Below, piece after piece: positions 47,831 to 56,289 of a stretch of 64,000 nucleotides of DNA. The stretch comes from an uncultured Gammaproteobacteria bacterium (lineage in GTDB: Bacteria > Pseudomonadota > Gammaproteobacteria > Pseudomonadales > Pseudohongiellaceae), in the NCBI GenBank assembly GCA_913048385.1, contig CAJWVZ010000010.1, forward strand, positions 35,715 through 99,714. Reading direction: 5' to 3'. Within the stretch, counting starts at the first letter, position 1. The number at the start of each line of letters is the position of its first letter. The notes below the pieces were generated by a model that saw only the letters and a list, made by a program, of their open reading frames with translations, ran no database searches and had not been told where the DNA came from. The translations under genes and the position numbers were made by a program.

Positions 47831-49111
47831 AGCCGCGGCATCCAAGACTCTTAAAAAGTTACCACTCCAAATTTTGTCGATACTTTCTTGCGTAAAGCCT
47901 GCTCTTATAAGTCCTTCCGTTAAATTCATCGCATCCGTTGCATCAATGTAGTCATCGATGCCGCTACCGTGATTGAAATCATTACCAATTCCCACATGAT
48001 CAACACCAATTCGATCAACAATATAATTTATGTGTTCAATCATGTTGTCTGTCTTTGCGGGTCCCAAAAGTTCGCTCACTGCAGCAATAAAATTTGCTCT
48101 CTTTGCCAGGTCTTCAATTTCCCAATACAACTCAAACGGGTAGTTGTACTCTTCCGAAATTCCCACCTCTCTTCGCAATGATTTTAAAGTTCCAATAAAT
48201 TTCGGCTCAGAGATATTTAAAAGATATCCTTTAAAGGCCGCCACATGAATCACGCCACCGTTTTCGCCAATTAAGTCAATCTCTTCGTCACTTAGGTTTC
48301 GACTCACGTCTGAGACTTTTTTGGCATTTGAATGGCTCGCGACCACAGGCGAAGTGGTAAGCTCGAGTGCCTGAAGGGTTGCCGATTTTGACATTTGTGA
48401 CACATCAATCAATGCGCCGAGCGCATTAATTCTCTTAATGGCGGAAACTCCCAACTCAGAGAGACCTCCGTGCTCCTCAGTGACTTCGAACTTACCTGTT
48501 GTACCATCAAAATTTGGTCTTGAAGAGTCAGAAAATTCGTTGTGTCCAAGATGGTTAAGGCCAAATACGCGCACCCCCGCCTGGTAGAACTCGTCGATCG
48601 TATTGATGTCTCGCTCCAAGGACCTAGCATTCTGAAAGCCGAGGATAATGGCCGATTTTCCTGCCTCATGCGCAGCAACAAGCTCGGCTGAACTTCTGAC
48701 TAGGACGGCGTTGCCATCACTGAGTGAAATAAGCGAATTAATTGCCTCTAATTTCTCATCAGCTTCAGCTCGCGCTGCCGCATCTCCTTCTTCGGTGCGC
48801 GGCCCAGGCCCGACAGCAATTGACATAACGACGGCATCGACGCCGCCTGCTCGCATTTTGTCCAGCGAAACTTTTGACGAGCCATCGTCACTCAGATAAG
48901 AGGTGGATGTCGAAGGAATCACAATATCCGCATGAGCATCTAGTACCAGTGCAGCCGCATGCAGCTGACTAACGGACACTTCCTCCGGCTCTGTGTTGTT
49001 CCCCAGACCTTCTGAAGCTTGCTCATCGCTTGAACAGCCAACAATGCAGACAAACATCAAGGCCAGCAAAGTATCTCGACACCCGCTCTTAAGCCCAGCT
49101 AGATTACGCAT
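47813..49111 (-). CDS. Membrane dipeptidase (renal dipeptidase, peptidase family M19), lipoprotein
   Basis: A 432-residue zinc dipeptidase. A lipoprotein signal (VCIVGCSSD, Cys about 26) suggests membrane attachment after export. VLDAHADIVIPS gives the first metal motif, GFQNARSLERDI and GLNHLGHNEFSDS follow, VVASHSNAKKVSDVSRNLSDEEI is the family signature, and GIGNDFNHGSGID closes the site. AAGGAG precedes ATG 49111. It lies 81 bp upstream of the 362-residue gene, so the three minus-strand genes may form one transcript. Natural substrate unknown. Confidence 0.9.
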   Translation of the reverse strand: MRNLAGLKSGCRDTLLALMFVCIVGCSSDEQASEGLGNNTEPEEVSVSQLHAAALVLDAHADIVIPSTSTSYLSDDGSSKVSLDKMRAGGVDAVVMSIAVGPGPRTEEGDAAARAEADEKLEAINSLISLSDGNAVLVRSSAELVAAHEAGKSAIILGFQNARSLERDINTIDEFYQAGVRVFGLNHLGHNEFSDSSRPNFDGTTGKFEVTEEHGGLSELGVSAIKRINALGALIDVSQMSKSATLQALELTTSPVVASHSNAKKVSDVSRNLSDEEIDLIGENGGVIHVAAFKGYLLNISEPKFIGTLKSLRREVGISEEYNYPFELYWEIEDLAKRANFIAAVSELLGPAKTDNMIEHINYIVDRIGVDHVGIGNDFNHGSGIDDYIDATDAMNLTEGLIRAGFTQESIDKIWSGNFLRVLDAAARNSTK

Positions 49112-49202
49112 CTACCCACTCCTTGAAATTTTAATCTTAAAATAATAACTTTTAGTGCAAGCGGTTCCACGAGCCAAAAAACAAACCTTCTACCATTCCT
49201 TC

Positions 49203-50267
49203 TTATCTTTGACGGTTAACCGTAGCGCAAGAAGAAAAAAGTTCTGTACGAACCTCAACCCCTTTTTCAGCGAGTCTCGCCTGATCCGAACATGACACGT
49301 TCGTATGGCGCAGCTCGACTATGTCATCGGAGCCGATACCAGGATTTTCAAACAGTGCCTGAATATTAGTTAAATTAGGATTGAAACGGAGGTCGAGCGC
49401 CATGAGGTTTGTCAGCCCACTAAGCGGTGTTATGTCGGTAATGTCGTTCCCAGTGAGTTCAAGATATTCAAGGGTGGTGACCCCACGCAGAGGGCTCAGG
49501 TCCGTGAAGGAATTCCCAGCCAATCTCAATTCAATTAGTGATGCCAAACCGCTTAGCGGAGTCAGATCACTTATATCCTGAGTGTGAATGTTCAGATCTA
49601 CTAGCTTAGTCAGTTTCGCTAAAGGGCTAATGTCAGTAACAGCATTAGTAAAAAGCACCCCCGTCGCCCCCATAACCGATCGGGGGTTTTGCCCACCGAT
49701 AAAATCACCGTGGCGATGCATCCGAAGCACTCTCAATTCCGTCAGTTCACTCAGGGCACTGATGTCAGTCAAAGGGTTTTCGGCGATACGTAAATCGACT
49801 AGCGTGGTCAGGCCTCGAAGTGGACTGATGTCAGAAATCCAGTTGGTATGCAGATTCAAATGCGTCAACTTCGTGAGTTCGGCCAGTGGGCTGATGTCAG
49901 AGAGACCTCGGTTGGGAAGAGCGAGATTAGTTAAGCCCGCAAGGTTCTGTATCCCGGAGAGGTCATGAAATATGTGCTCAGGATCAACCCATTCCGGCGA
50001 TCCGGAAACCGATCTTCTTGCGCCTCCACCGCCGGCTCTCAGCGTCCTCAACTGTGCAGCTTGACTGCAACTCAATGCATCTTGTGGTCCGAGCGACAAA
50101 GCCTCACGCACAGCTTCTTCCAGCACTGCATCTGCAAATGTCACCATGTCAGAGTCGGCATGATCCTGGCAGTTGTCAGTAGGATGCAGCGTTTGCTGGG
50201 CCGAAGCCCCAGAGAAAAAAACAAGGCAGAGCGCAGCTAAACGCAAGCCGATCCGAATGTGCTGCAT
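49203..50267 (-). CDS. Secreted leucine-rich-repeat protein (internalin/SDS22-like repeats)
   Basis: A 354-residue protein with a signal peptide (cleavage near SGASAQQ, about 23) and at least eight repeats of about 22 residues with the pattern L..L..L.L..N.ITDISPL..L (for example ISDISPLRGLTTLVDLRIAEN). The repeats are also visible at DNA level. The end has Cys pairs (VSCSDQ, LFSSC), likely a disulfide cap. GAGG precedes ATG 50267. A binding role outside the cell is the usual inference; the partner is unknown. Confidence 0.85.
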   Translation of the reverse strand: MQHIRIGLRLAALCLVFFSGASAQQTLHPTDNCQDHADSDMVTFADAVLEEAVREALSLGPQDALSCSQAAQLRTLRAGGGGARRSVSGSPEWVDPEHIFHDLSGIQNLAGLTNLALPNRGLSDISPLAELTKLTHLNLHTNWISDISPLRGLTTLVDLRIAENPLTDISALSELTELRVLRMHRHGDFIGGQNPRSVMGATGVLFTNAVTDISPLAKLTKLVDLNIHTQDISDLTPLSGLASLIELRLAGNSFTDLSPLRGVTTLEYLELTGNDITDITPLSGLTNLMALDLRFNPNLTNIQALFENPGIGSDDIVELRHTNVSCSDQARLAEKGVEVRTELFSSCATVNRQR

Positions 50268-50587
50268 ATCAATATTCCTCTGTAAGACATAGTTAAAATC
50301 TACCCCAACGTACCGTTTATCTGTTTAATACGAAAAGCTAAGGGGACGCCCAAGAAAGGCATGGTACCGTTAGGCCGAAAGATTCGCCAGATCCTTTGAC
50401 GTTAAGCCAAACTAAAACTAAGATTGAAACAAGTAAAAAATAAATGCGTATACTGTTGGACCTTTAGGCGCTCAGAAATATCTTGAAACGGAGTCGGCTG
50501 CCGTTCTACCTTTACTTGATTCTTTTTTACTTCTATAGCGTGACTAATATCTCGTACAATACGGCGTCATAAGCAAGGAAGCCGTTC
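50268..50587. other. Divergent intergenic region, LRR gene / transporter gene
   Basis: No gene is visible. It must contain both promoters. TACAAT near 50558 is a possible -10 for the transporter gene, without a clear -35. The 19-bp element found upstream of other exported-protein genes in this region is not present. Confidence 0.5.
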
Positions 50588-51529
50588 ATGCTGCAAGCCC
50601 TCAGTTTTGCGCTTACCGTTACCTCTCCCATTCTCTTTATGTTGCTTCTTGGGTATGCCTTTTTGCGTCACGGCATGCTAAGCGAGGACTTTATTCAAAG
50701 CGGCTCTAAGTTGGTATTTAATGTCACCCTACCCTGCTTATTGTTTCTGAATGTTTCGACGACGGATGTAATTGCCCTGATCCAGCCCAAGTTATTGGGC
50801 TGTGCCATCGTCATCATATTTCTAGCGGTGATTCTGCTCTGGCTGTTCAGTGGTTCTATGGCACCGGCGCAGCGTGGCGTATTTGTACAGTGCGCATTTC
50901 GCAGCAATATGGGTGTGGTGGGTCTGGCCCTAGCGGTCAACGCTTTCGGCAATGGGATATTGGCATCCGCTGGGGTTTATCTCGCTTTGATGACGATTGT
51001 CTACAACATATTAGCTGTAGCGGTCTTGAGTGCGGCTCAACATCAACCCGAACATAACCTTGCTCTGATGATAGGCAGATCGATAATGAGCAACCCATTG
51101 ATCATTGCGATTGTGTTGGGACTGATTTTATCGCTGACCCAGTTGCGTTTACCTGAGTGGTTGATGACCAGCGGGCGTTATCTGGCAGATATGACCCTGC
51201 CGCTGGCATTGCTCTGTGTGGGTGGTTCCCTGAGCTTCGGCCGCTTGCGGGGCAATCGCAACTTGTTAATCTGGGCCACGATCAGCAAGCTGATTCTGGT
51301 GCCGGGGTTAGCAACGCTGGCAGGGGTTTTGATTGGGCTGCGTGGCACAGATCTGGGCATTCTCTATCTAATGACGGGGGCACCCACTGCTGCGGCCAGT
51401 TTTGTGATGTCGCATCAAATGGAAGGAGACGCAGATCTGGCCGCCGATATCATTGCCTTGACGACCATATTCACCGCATTCTCCAGCTCGGCTGGGCTGG
51501 TGATACTGCGATCTGCTCAGCTGATTTAG
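50588..51529 (+). CDS. AEC-family transporter (auxin efflux carrier-like permease)
   Basis: A 313-residue membrane protein with about ten hydrophobic segments and the AEC pattern: VTSPILFMLLLGYAFLRHGML at the start, GSKLVFNVTLPCLLFLNVS, FRSNMGVVGLALAV and a late TGAPTAAASFVMSHQMEGD. Such permeases export organic anions such as malate. AAGGAAG precedes ATG 50588. Base composition is visibly more GC-rich than the neighbouring genes, which may mean recent acquisition. Confidence 0.9.
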   Translation: MLQALSFALTVTSPILFMLLLGYAFLRHGMLSEDFIQSGSKLVFNVTLPCLLFLNVSTTDVIALIQPKLLGCAIVIIFLAVILLWLFSGSMAPAQRGVFVQCAFRSNMGVVGLALAVNAFGNGILASAGVYLALMTIVYNILAVAVLSAAQHQPEHNLALMIGRSIMSNPLIIAIVLGLILSLTQLRLPEWLMTSGRYLADMTLPLALLCVGGSLSFGRLRGNRNLLIWATISKLILVPGLATLAGVLIGLRGTDLGILYLMTGAPTAAASFVMSHQMEGDADLAADIIALTTIFTAFSSSAGLVILRSAQLI

Positions 51530-51537
51530 ACCGGCTT

Positions 51538-51903
51538 TTAAGAGGATTTCTTTCCCACTATCGGCAAGTCTCCCATTGGTGTAGATAAGCTGCCGTCTAG
51601 CGTATTGTCGTCCAGTTCGAATGACACATTCATTGTCCCTTGCTGTGTTTGCATGGAAAATGATAGGGAGTCCCCGTCAAAACTAACGCCAGACAATGTA
51701 TTAGTCCCGGCTGGACCTGTCCAGGTTCCCGCGAGTCCATTGCCATCTTCAGTTATCGCAAGGTCGACAGAGACTGCGTTCCCTTGCACCGACATGTCCA
51801 AAGCCCATTGGCCCAATACTGCCGAATTATCAGCCGCGAAAATACCGCTACTACTTAGCAGCAAAGATATAAGGGAAAGTTTAAATATACTTTTAAGCGT
51901 CAT
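51538..51903 (-). CDS. Small secreted beta-rich protein, paralogue of the 56.3-kb gene product
   Basis: A 121-residue protein: signal peptide MTLKSIFKLSLISLLLSSSG (first 20 residues) then a mature part of about 95 residues with the pattern LAGTWTGPAGTNTLSGVSFDGDSLSF (given as description), VSFELDDNTLDGSLSTPMGD and IVGKKSS. The same module forms the C-terminal half of the protein at 56290-56934. No named family recognised; a lipocalin-like small barrel is a guess. AAGGAG precedes ATG 51903. A 19-bp element sits 95 bp upstream. Confidence 0.75.
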   Translation of the reverse strand: MTLKSIFKLSLISLLLSSSGIFAADNSAVLGQWALDMSVQGNAVSVDLAITEDGNGLAGTWTGPAGTNTLSGVSFDGDSLSFSMQTQQGTMNVSFELDDNTLDGSLSTPMGDLPIVGKKSS

Positions 51904-51998
51904 CGAAAACTCCTTCAAAATTATGTTAATAATTCACCGAAAAGGTGACATTTTGTTACGCTTTGCCACGATAACTCGTTCAAAGCCTGAGGCTGGCA

Positions 51999-52017
51999 GA
52001 CAAGTCACTGACATGTC
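51999..52017. promoter_or_regulatory. 19-bp element, copy A
   Basis: GACAAGTCACTGACATGTC: two GACAWGTC units 11 bp apart. It lies 95 bp upstream of the 121-residue secreted-protein start (51903, minus strand) and at the edge of the 122-bp repeat. Confidence 0.65.
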
Positions 52018-52120
52018 ACCCACGCCTGTGGATAAGCAATTAGCGGAGGTCCTGGGGTAAGTTGAAGTGCAACCTAAATAGACAGGTGCGAGCAACAGCG
52101 ATAGTTAGGTCTGCTAGTTA
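51999..52120. repeat. 122-bp direct repeat, copy 1
   Basis: It matches 53032-53153 across its full length without gaps by eye, including ACGCCT, AGTGCAACCTAA against AGGTGCAACCTAA, and GTCTGCTAGTTA. It begins with 19-bp element A and lies in the spacer downstream of the DUF1330-like gene. Confidence 0.75.
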
Positions 52121-52140
52121 TTGGTTTCAACTTCTTCTAA

Positions 52141-52935
52141 TTATTTGCGATCCGAAAACGGCAAGACCAAGCCAAGCTCGATCGAGTTTGTCCGCTTGTG
52201 AGAGATCGTACGATAGGCATCACTTTGCAACATAGAGAGGAACGCTTCATGTGAGGGATAGGCGACCAGAATCATGCTGTCGATTTCCTGATTCGAGATT
52301 ATTGGTGTGATGCCCCTCGCGCTCAGCATGGGTGCGCCGCCCGCGCCTTGTATAAGTGGTACGACTGATGAGCCGTAATCACCATAGCCAGCGACACCCG
52401 TGTCGCCACTGAAGCGAAGCAGGTTAAGCATATAGATTGTGTCGGGAGATTCAGACAACTGGACATCGCGCATCTGATTTCCTCCAAACGCATACACCAC
52501 TGAATCTTCGATTGCTTCGGCACGATTGGGTAACGCCGCTTGATACTCATCGCTCGCACTCATCTCAACGACTGCACTCGCGGAAGGGTATTTCCGCATC
52601 GTGACTCTGTCCCAGCCTAGGTCGGAGGGATCGGCGCCCTGACGCGCTGACTCGCGCTCGTTGGCGGATCTATCGGAGAAAGGACTCGAATAGCCGCGAA
52701 ATATCACTTCGCCACCGAGCGCTCTAAGCTTTTCCTCTGCGAGAGCATCGTAGCGATCATAGGCCTCCACGCTACCTGGCTTAAATTTAACGAGGTCTAC
52801 CACAGTGACCGGACCTTCCATATCGGACTGTGCTAGAAAAGCTATTCCTTCCACCTCATCCAACTCCTGGGCATTTGCACCCAGTAAGAATGACAGGGAA
52901 ACTAAGGCAAGTTTAAAAGTATTTTTTAGCTTCAT
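52141..52935 (-). CDS. Exported DUF1330-like protein
   Basis: A 264-residue protein with a signal peptide (MKLKNTFKLALVSLSFLLGA, cleavage after GANA) similar to those of the two small secreted proteins nearby. The mature part has two ferredoxin-like halves of the DUF1330/dimeric alpha-beta barrel kind: VTVVDLVKFKPGSVEAYDRYDALAEE and a mirrored MLNLLRFSGDTGVAGYGDYG, with MILVAYPSHEAFLSMLQSDAYR. Function unknown. AGGTG precedes ATG 52935 and the 19-bp element B lies 96 bp upstream. Confidence 0.75.
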   Translation of the reverse strand: MKLKNTFKLALVSLSFLLGANAQELDEVEGIAFLAQSDMEGPVTVVDLVKFKPGSVEAYDRYDALAEEKLRALGGEVIFRGYSSPFSDRSANERESARQGADPSDLGWDRVTMRKYPSASAVVEMSASDEYQAALPNRAEAIEDSVVYAFGGNQMRDVQLSESPDTIYMLNLLRFSGDTGVAGYGDYGSSVVPLIQGAGGAPMLSARGITPIISNQEIDSMILVAYPSHEAFLSMLQSDAYRTISHKRTNSIELGLVLPFSDRK

Positions 52936-53031
52936 AGGAAGACACCTGCAGAGCTGTGTTACTAATTCATGAGTTATACGACTGCTAGTTATCTTCGCAG
53001 AAAGTTACTCTTCCTAGGCTCGGCTGAGAAG

Positions 53032-53050
53032 GACAAGTCGCTGACATGTC
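53032..53050. promoter_or_regulatory. 19-bp element, copy B
   Basis: GACAAGTCGCTGACATGTC, one base different from copy A, 96 bp upstream of the DUF1330-like start (52935, minus strand). Confidence 0.65.
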
Positions 53051-53153
53051 ACCTACGCCTCTGAATAGGCAATTTGCGAAGATAGTGGGGTAAATTGAGG
53101 TGCAACCTAAGTAAACAGGTGGGAGCAACATCGATGGTTACGTCTGCTAGTTA
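53032..53153. repeat. 122-bp direct repeat, copy 2
   Basis: Second copy of 51999-52120, same orientation, lying between the acyl carrier protein gene and the DUF1330-like gene. A more decayed third copy may exist at about 56157-56280, where CCTAAGTAGA and CTGGGAGCAA recur. Confidence 0.75.
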
Positions 53154-53243
53154 GATGTTGACTCCCAATAACTGATCAGTTTTAAAATCAGATTAAGAGG
53201 ATCAATCAACCTCTAAGTAGCATCAAGAACGCTGTCTGCAGCC

Positions 53244-53477
53244 TCAAAGATTCTCGTTTATGTAATCGATTGCAAGTTGGACGGTAGTAATTTTTTCAGC
53301 CGTCTCGTCAGGGATTTCAGTCTTAAATTCTGCCTCAAGTGCCATCACAAGCTCAACGGTATCAAGCGAGTCTGCTCCTAAATCCTCAGCAAACGACGCA
53401 GAATCTTTCACCTCTTCGACATTAACACCGAGCTGCTCGCAAACAATTTTTTTTACTCGTCCTTTAACATTACTCAT
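53244..53477 (-). CDS. Acyl carrier protein outside the fatty-acid cluster
   Basis: A 77-residue ACP nearly identical in layout to Acp[38 protein letters not shown] with the phosphopantetheine Ser37, and [25 protein letters not shown] precedes ATG 53477. No fab or polyketide genes are nearby; it follows a TonB receptor gene by 55 bp on the same strand. It may be a second acpP copy or serve a local acylation step. Confidence 0.93.
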   Translation of the reverse strand: MSNVKGRVKKIVCEQLGVNVEEVKDSASFAEDLGADSLDTVELVMALEAEFKTEIPDETAEKITTVQLAIDYINENL

Positions 53478-53532
53478 GTCTGTCCTTGACCTCTATCCTT
53501 GTATTGAAATTACCAATTCCCAGCCGACCACA

Positions 53533-55941
53533 TTAAAAACGATAGGCAAACTCGAGATAGGTAAAACGCGGCTGGTTGCGCAAATATAGGCTGTCAAGAC
53601 TCAAAATCTCATAACTATGATTAGTAAGGTTTCTGCCACGCAGAAACAGTGACCATTTGGCAGTATTTAAGCCAACGTTTGCGCTTAAACGACGAACTGT
53701 ATCAAGCATCCGTCGGCCTCCAGCAGAACCAGATGGGACATTAGTCAAATTCGTAACGCCACCTTCTTCAAAAGTATAGGTCGCTGATGCGACAAGATTC
53801 ACATCTGCGAAGATACCTCTTAGATTCACGAGCGGCTGTCGGTAGACGAATGAAGCGTTAATCTGATGAGGTCGCACGAAGGGCAAATCTGCGTCATCAG
53901 CAATCTCGAGTGTTGCCAAAGCAACGTCGGAACCCACATGTGTAACCTTACCTTTGCCCTTCGCATAGCCCAAGTTCATCAACAACAGCGCACCATAATC
54001 AAATCGCGTACGGTAATTTGCTTCCACTTCATATCCCCACACTTCTGCGGTACCTACGTTATCGATAAAAAATCCTACCGGTATTTCGCTGTTCGGAGAT
54101 ATCGGAAGGCCGGCCGCGTCTGCACCAACGCGCGATCCATCCGAATTGAAACCCAGTCCGTTACCATCTGAACCAATTAACTGACACTGGGTGGGGCAAC
54201 CGTTGTCGGTCGTGTTAAGAAAATCGTTGTACTCTGTAAAAAAGAAGGCAGCGTTTAGGGTAAGTGCCCTATCAAACCAACTACTCTTCAATCCCAACTC
54301 ATATGTCAGTGATGTTTCTTCGTCATAGGTCAGTTGAGTTGGATATAATTCGCCGGGCGAACCCTCGCTCAAGTTCATGCCTCCCCGTCGATAGGAGGAC
54401 GCTAACTTGCCATAGGCCATCATATCAAGGTCGTCTAAGTCATAAGCTAGAGTGACACCCCACGGTAAGTTTTTGTAAGTGTCCCCTATATCAAGATCGC
54501 TTTGAGGATTGACTGGATTAGATCGGTTAAAAGTCGACCCCAAAACAAATGGGCCCTTTTGAATCCCCCCTTGATCTCCAGCTCGATATTCCTGCACATA
54601 GCCGTCGAATTGGTCATGTGCATAACGGATCTCACCGGTAAGCCTTACAGGTAAATTTGCTAGTGCGTATTCAGCGCTTCCAAACACAGCCCACGAATTA
54701 GAGTCGGTGCGGTAATTGCGAAAAAATGAGTTCGGCCTCATTGTTGGGCCAACCCACTGATCAAAGACCTCGGTGTTTTCATAGGCAAAGTAGTCTGCCC
54801 CGACCAGCCAGCTAAAGTTGCTAGATGGTTCGGCGACGTAACGTAATTCCTGGAAAAAAATGTCGTTGTCCGCTCTTTGTGTTGTTTGCAGATTTAACGT
54901 ATTTAACTGAAAGATCGGGCCAACATAATCCACATCCGTCTGGAGCCCTACCTTTAGATCACGTTGATTCGTAACAGATGTCAGTGTGCCACCATCCAGC
55001 ACCCAGTCTATAGTGAGATTGTGATTTCCAATTTCGTTTTTACTCACCATTGGCGAATTAATAGTGGTGCTGAAAGCATCTTCGATATCTGGCCTCAGGT
55101 TTCGGTTAGCAAAAATAGCATTAGTGAAAGTCTGATCCTGAGTATCGAAAACATAGTTAACGTCCAATGCATCTGACGGTTGATAGCGCAGTGACATACG
55201 GGTGTGCTCGAATTTTTCAATATCGATGTCACGATTGTCAATATCGCTATAAAACCCCTCATCCCGTTCTTCATCCATGCGACTGATCCGTATGCTGAAT
55301 TGCTCGTTTATCGGAAGATTGAGCTTGGCTTCGAGGCGCTGAAAATCTTTTTGACCCAGCGCACCACCCACATCAAAAGAGAATTTATCTTGGGGTTTTT
55401 TCGAAATCACATTCATTGCGCCACCGAGCGCGTTCCGCCCGTATAGCGCTCCCTGAGGGCCCCGCAACACCTCAGCTCTCTCCAAATCGTAGGTATCCAT
55501 TCGAGCAAAGGTTTTGCCAGCCAAACCATTAGTCGCGAAATACGCACCATTACGGTAAAGGCCGATAGCGGACGCAGACGCACGATTACGTGCTTGCCCC
55601 GCACCGCGCATAGTAGGTTCAGACTCAGCAGCTTGATTCTCGTTTGTGCTAACGCCAGCAACCAAGTCAGTCATATCGCGTAGATTAAAAATACCGCCTA
55701 TACCCTCAATTAAATTCGCTGAAATGGCCGCGGCGGAACTGGGTACATCCTGCAACCGTTCCTCCCTTTTGCGCGCGGTAACAAGCACTTCTGTTATCAG
55801 CGAGTCTTGTGCAAAAGAAATTTTTGGTATCGTTGGGACAACTATTGTGCAAAAGACTGCCGCCAAAAGCGTTACTTTTAATACGAGATTTTTTGTACAA
55901 GTAGTTCGGCCATTTACTTCTTCAGTTTTCAATGAATTCAT
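53533..55941 (-). CDS. TonB-dependent outer-membrane receptor
   Basis: An 802-residue receptor. The signal peptide ends near ISFAQDS (about 45). A TonB-box-like segment LITEVLVTARKREERLQDVP starts the plug, which continues NLRDMTDLVAGVSTNE, VLRGPQGALYGRNALGGAMNVIS and a 22-strand barrel ending TYLEFAYRF with terminal Phe. The plug motifs resemble receptors for plant- or algae-derived compounds and siderophores; the ligand cannot be told. AAGGA precedes ATG 55941, and 19-bp element C lies about 215 bp upstream. Confidence 0.93.
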   Translation of the reverse strand: MNSLKTEEVNGRTTCTKNLVLKVTLLAAVFCTIVVPTIPKISFAQDSLITEVLVTARKREERLQDVPSSAAAISANLIEGIGGIFNLRDMTDLVAGVSTNENQAAESEPTMRGAGQARNRASASAIGLYRNGAYFATNGLAGKTFARMDTYDLERAEVLRGPQGALYGRNALGGAMNVISKKPQDKFSFDVGGALGQKDFQRLEAKLNLPINEQFSIRISRMDEERDEGFYSDIDNRDIDIEKFEHTRMSLRYQPSDALDVNYVFDTQDQTFTNAIFANRNLRPDIEDAFSTTINSPMVSKNEIGNHNLTIDWVLDGGTLTSVTNQRDLKVGLQTDVDYVGPIFQLNTLNLQTTQRADNDIFFQELRYVAEPSSNFSWLVGADYFAYENTEVFDQWVGPTMRPNSFFRNYRTDSNSWAVFGSAEYALANLPVRLTGEIRYAHDQFDGYVQEYRAGDQGGIQKGPFVLGSTFNRSNPVNPQSDLDIGDTYKNLPWGVTLAYDLDDLDMMAYGKLASSYRRGGMNLSEGSPGELYPTQLTYDEETSLTYELGLKSSWFDRALTLNAAFFFTEYNDFLNTTDNGCPTQCQLIGSDGNGLGFNSDGSRVGADAAGLPISPNSEIPVGFFIDNVGTAEVWGYEVEANYRTRFDYGALLLMNLGYAKGKGKVTHVGSDVALATLEIADDADLPFVRPHQINASFVYRQPLVNLRGIFADVNLVASATYTFEEGGVTNLTNVPSGSAGGRRMLDTVRRLSANVGLNTAKWSLFLRGRNLTNHSYEILSLDSLYLRNQPRFTYLEFAYRF

Positions 55942-56289
55942 TAAACATCCTTTTTATAATTTTTTGTAAATCGAACTCACAAAGTTAAACTGATCAAAAT
56001 TCACTTTTTTTATTAGACGTCACTCAGAACGTAATGCGATTTGCGTCAGACAACCAAAGCACCACATGTCATGATTGTGGGTTACACACATTTAACTTCC
56101 TGCGCACGACACATCGGAGCGGTTGAAGATTAGGTTTGTTTAGTACTGTCAGAAAGGTCAAGTCAGTGACAAGTCACTAATAAAAACTCTTACTCATCCT
56201 AAGTAGAGTAGATTTAAAAAAATATGACTACTTTAATTTGAAAACAAAACGCAATAATGCCGCTGGGAGCAAATGCGCTAGCACTTTAC
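55942..56289. other. Gene-free stretch between TonB receptor gene and 56.3-kb gene
   Basis: It contains 19-bp element C (56157-56175) and, to its right, a weak third copy of the repeat family. No coding sequence or terminator was recognised. Confidence 0.5.
56157..56175. promoter_or_regulatory. 19-bp element, copy C
   Basis: GTCAAGTCAGTGACAAGTC, the most divergent copy, about 215 bp upstream of the TonB receptor start (55941, minus strand). Confidence 0.5.

Noticed and set aside
49203..50267. The 66-bp periodicity as a CRISPR-like array
   Set aside because: The period encodes 22-residue leucine-rich repeats in frame; no spacer/repeat structure.
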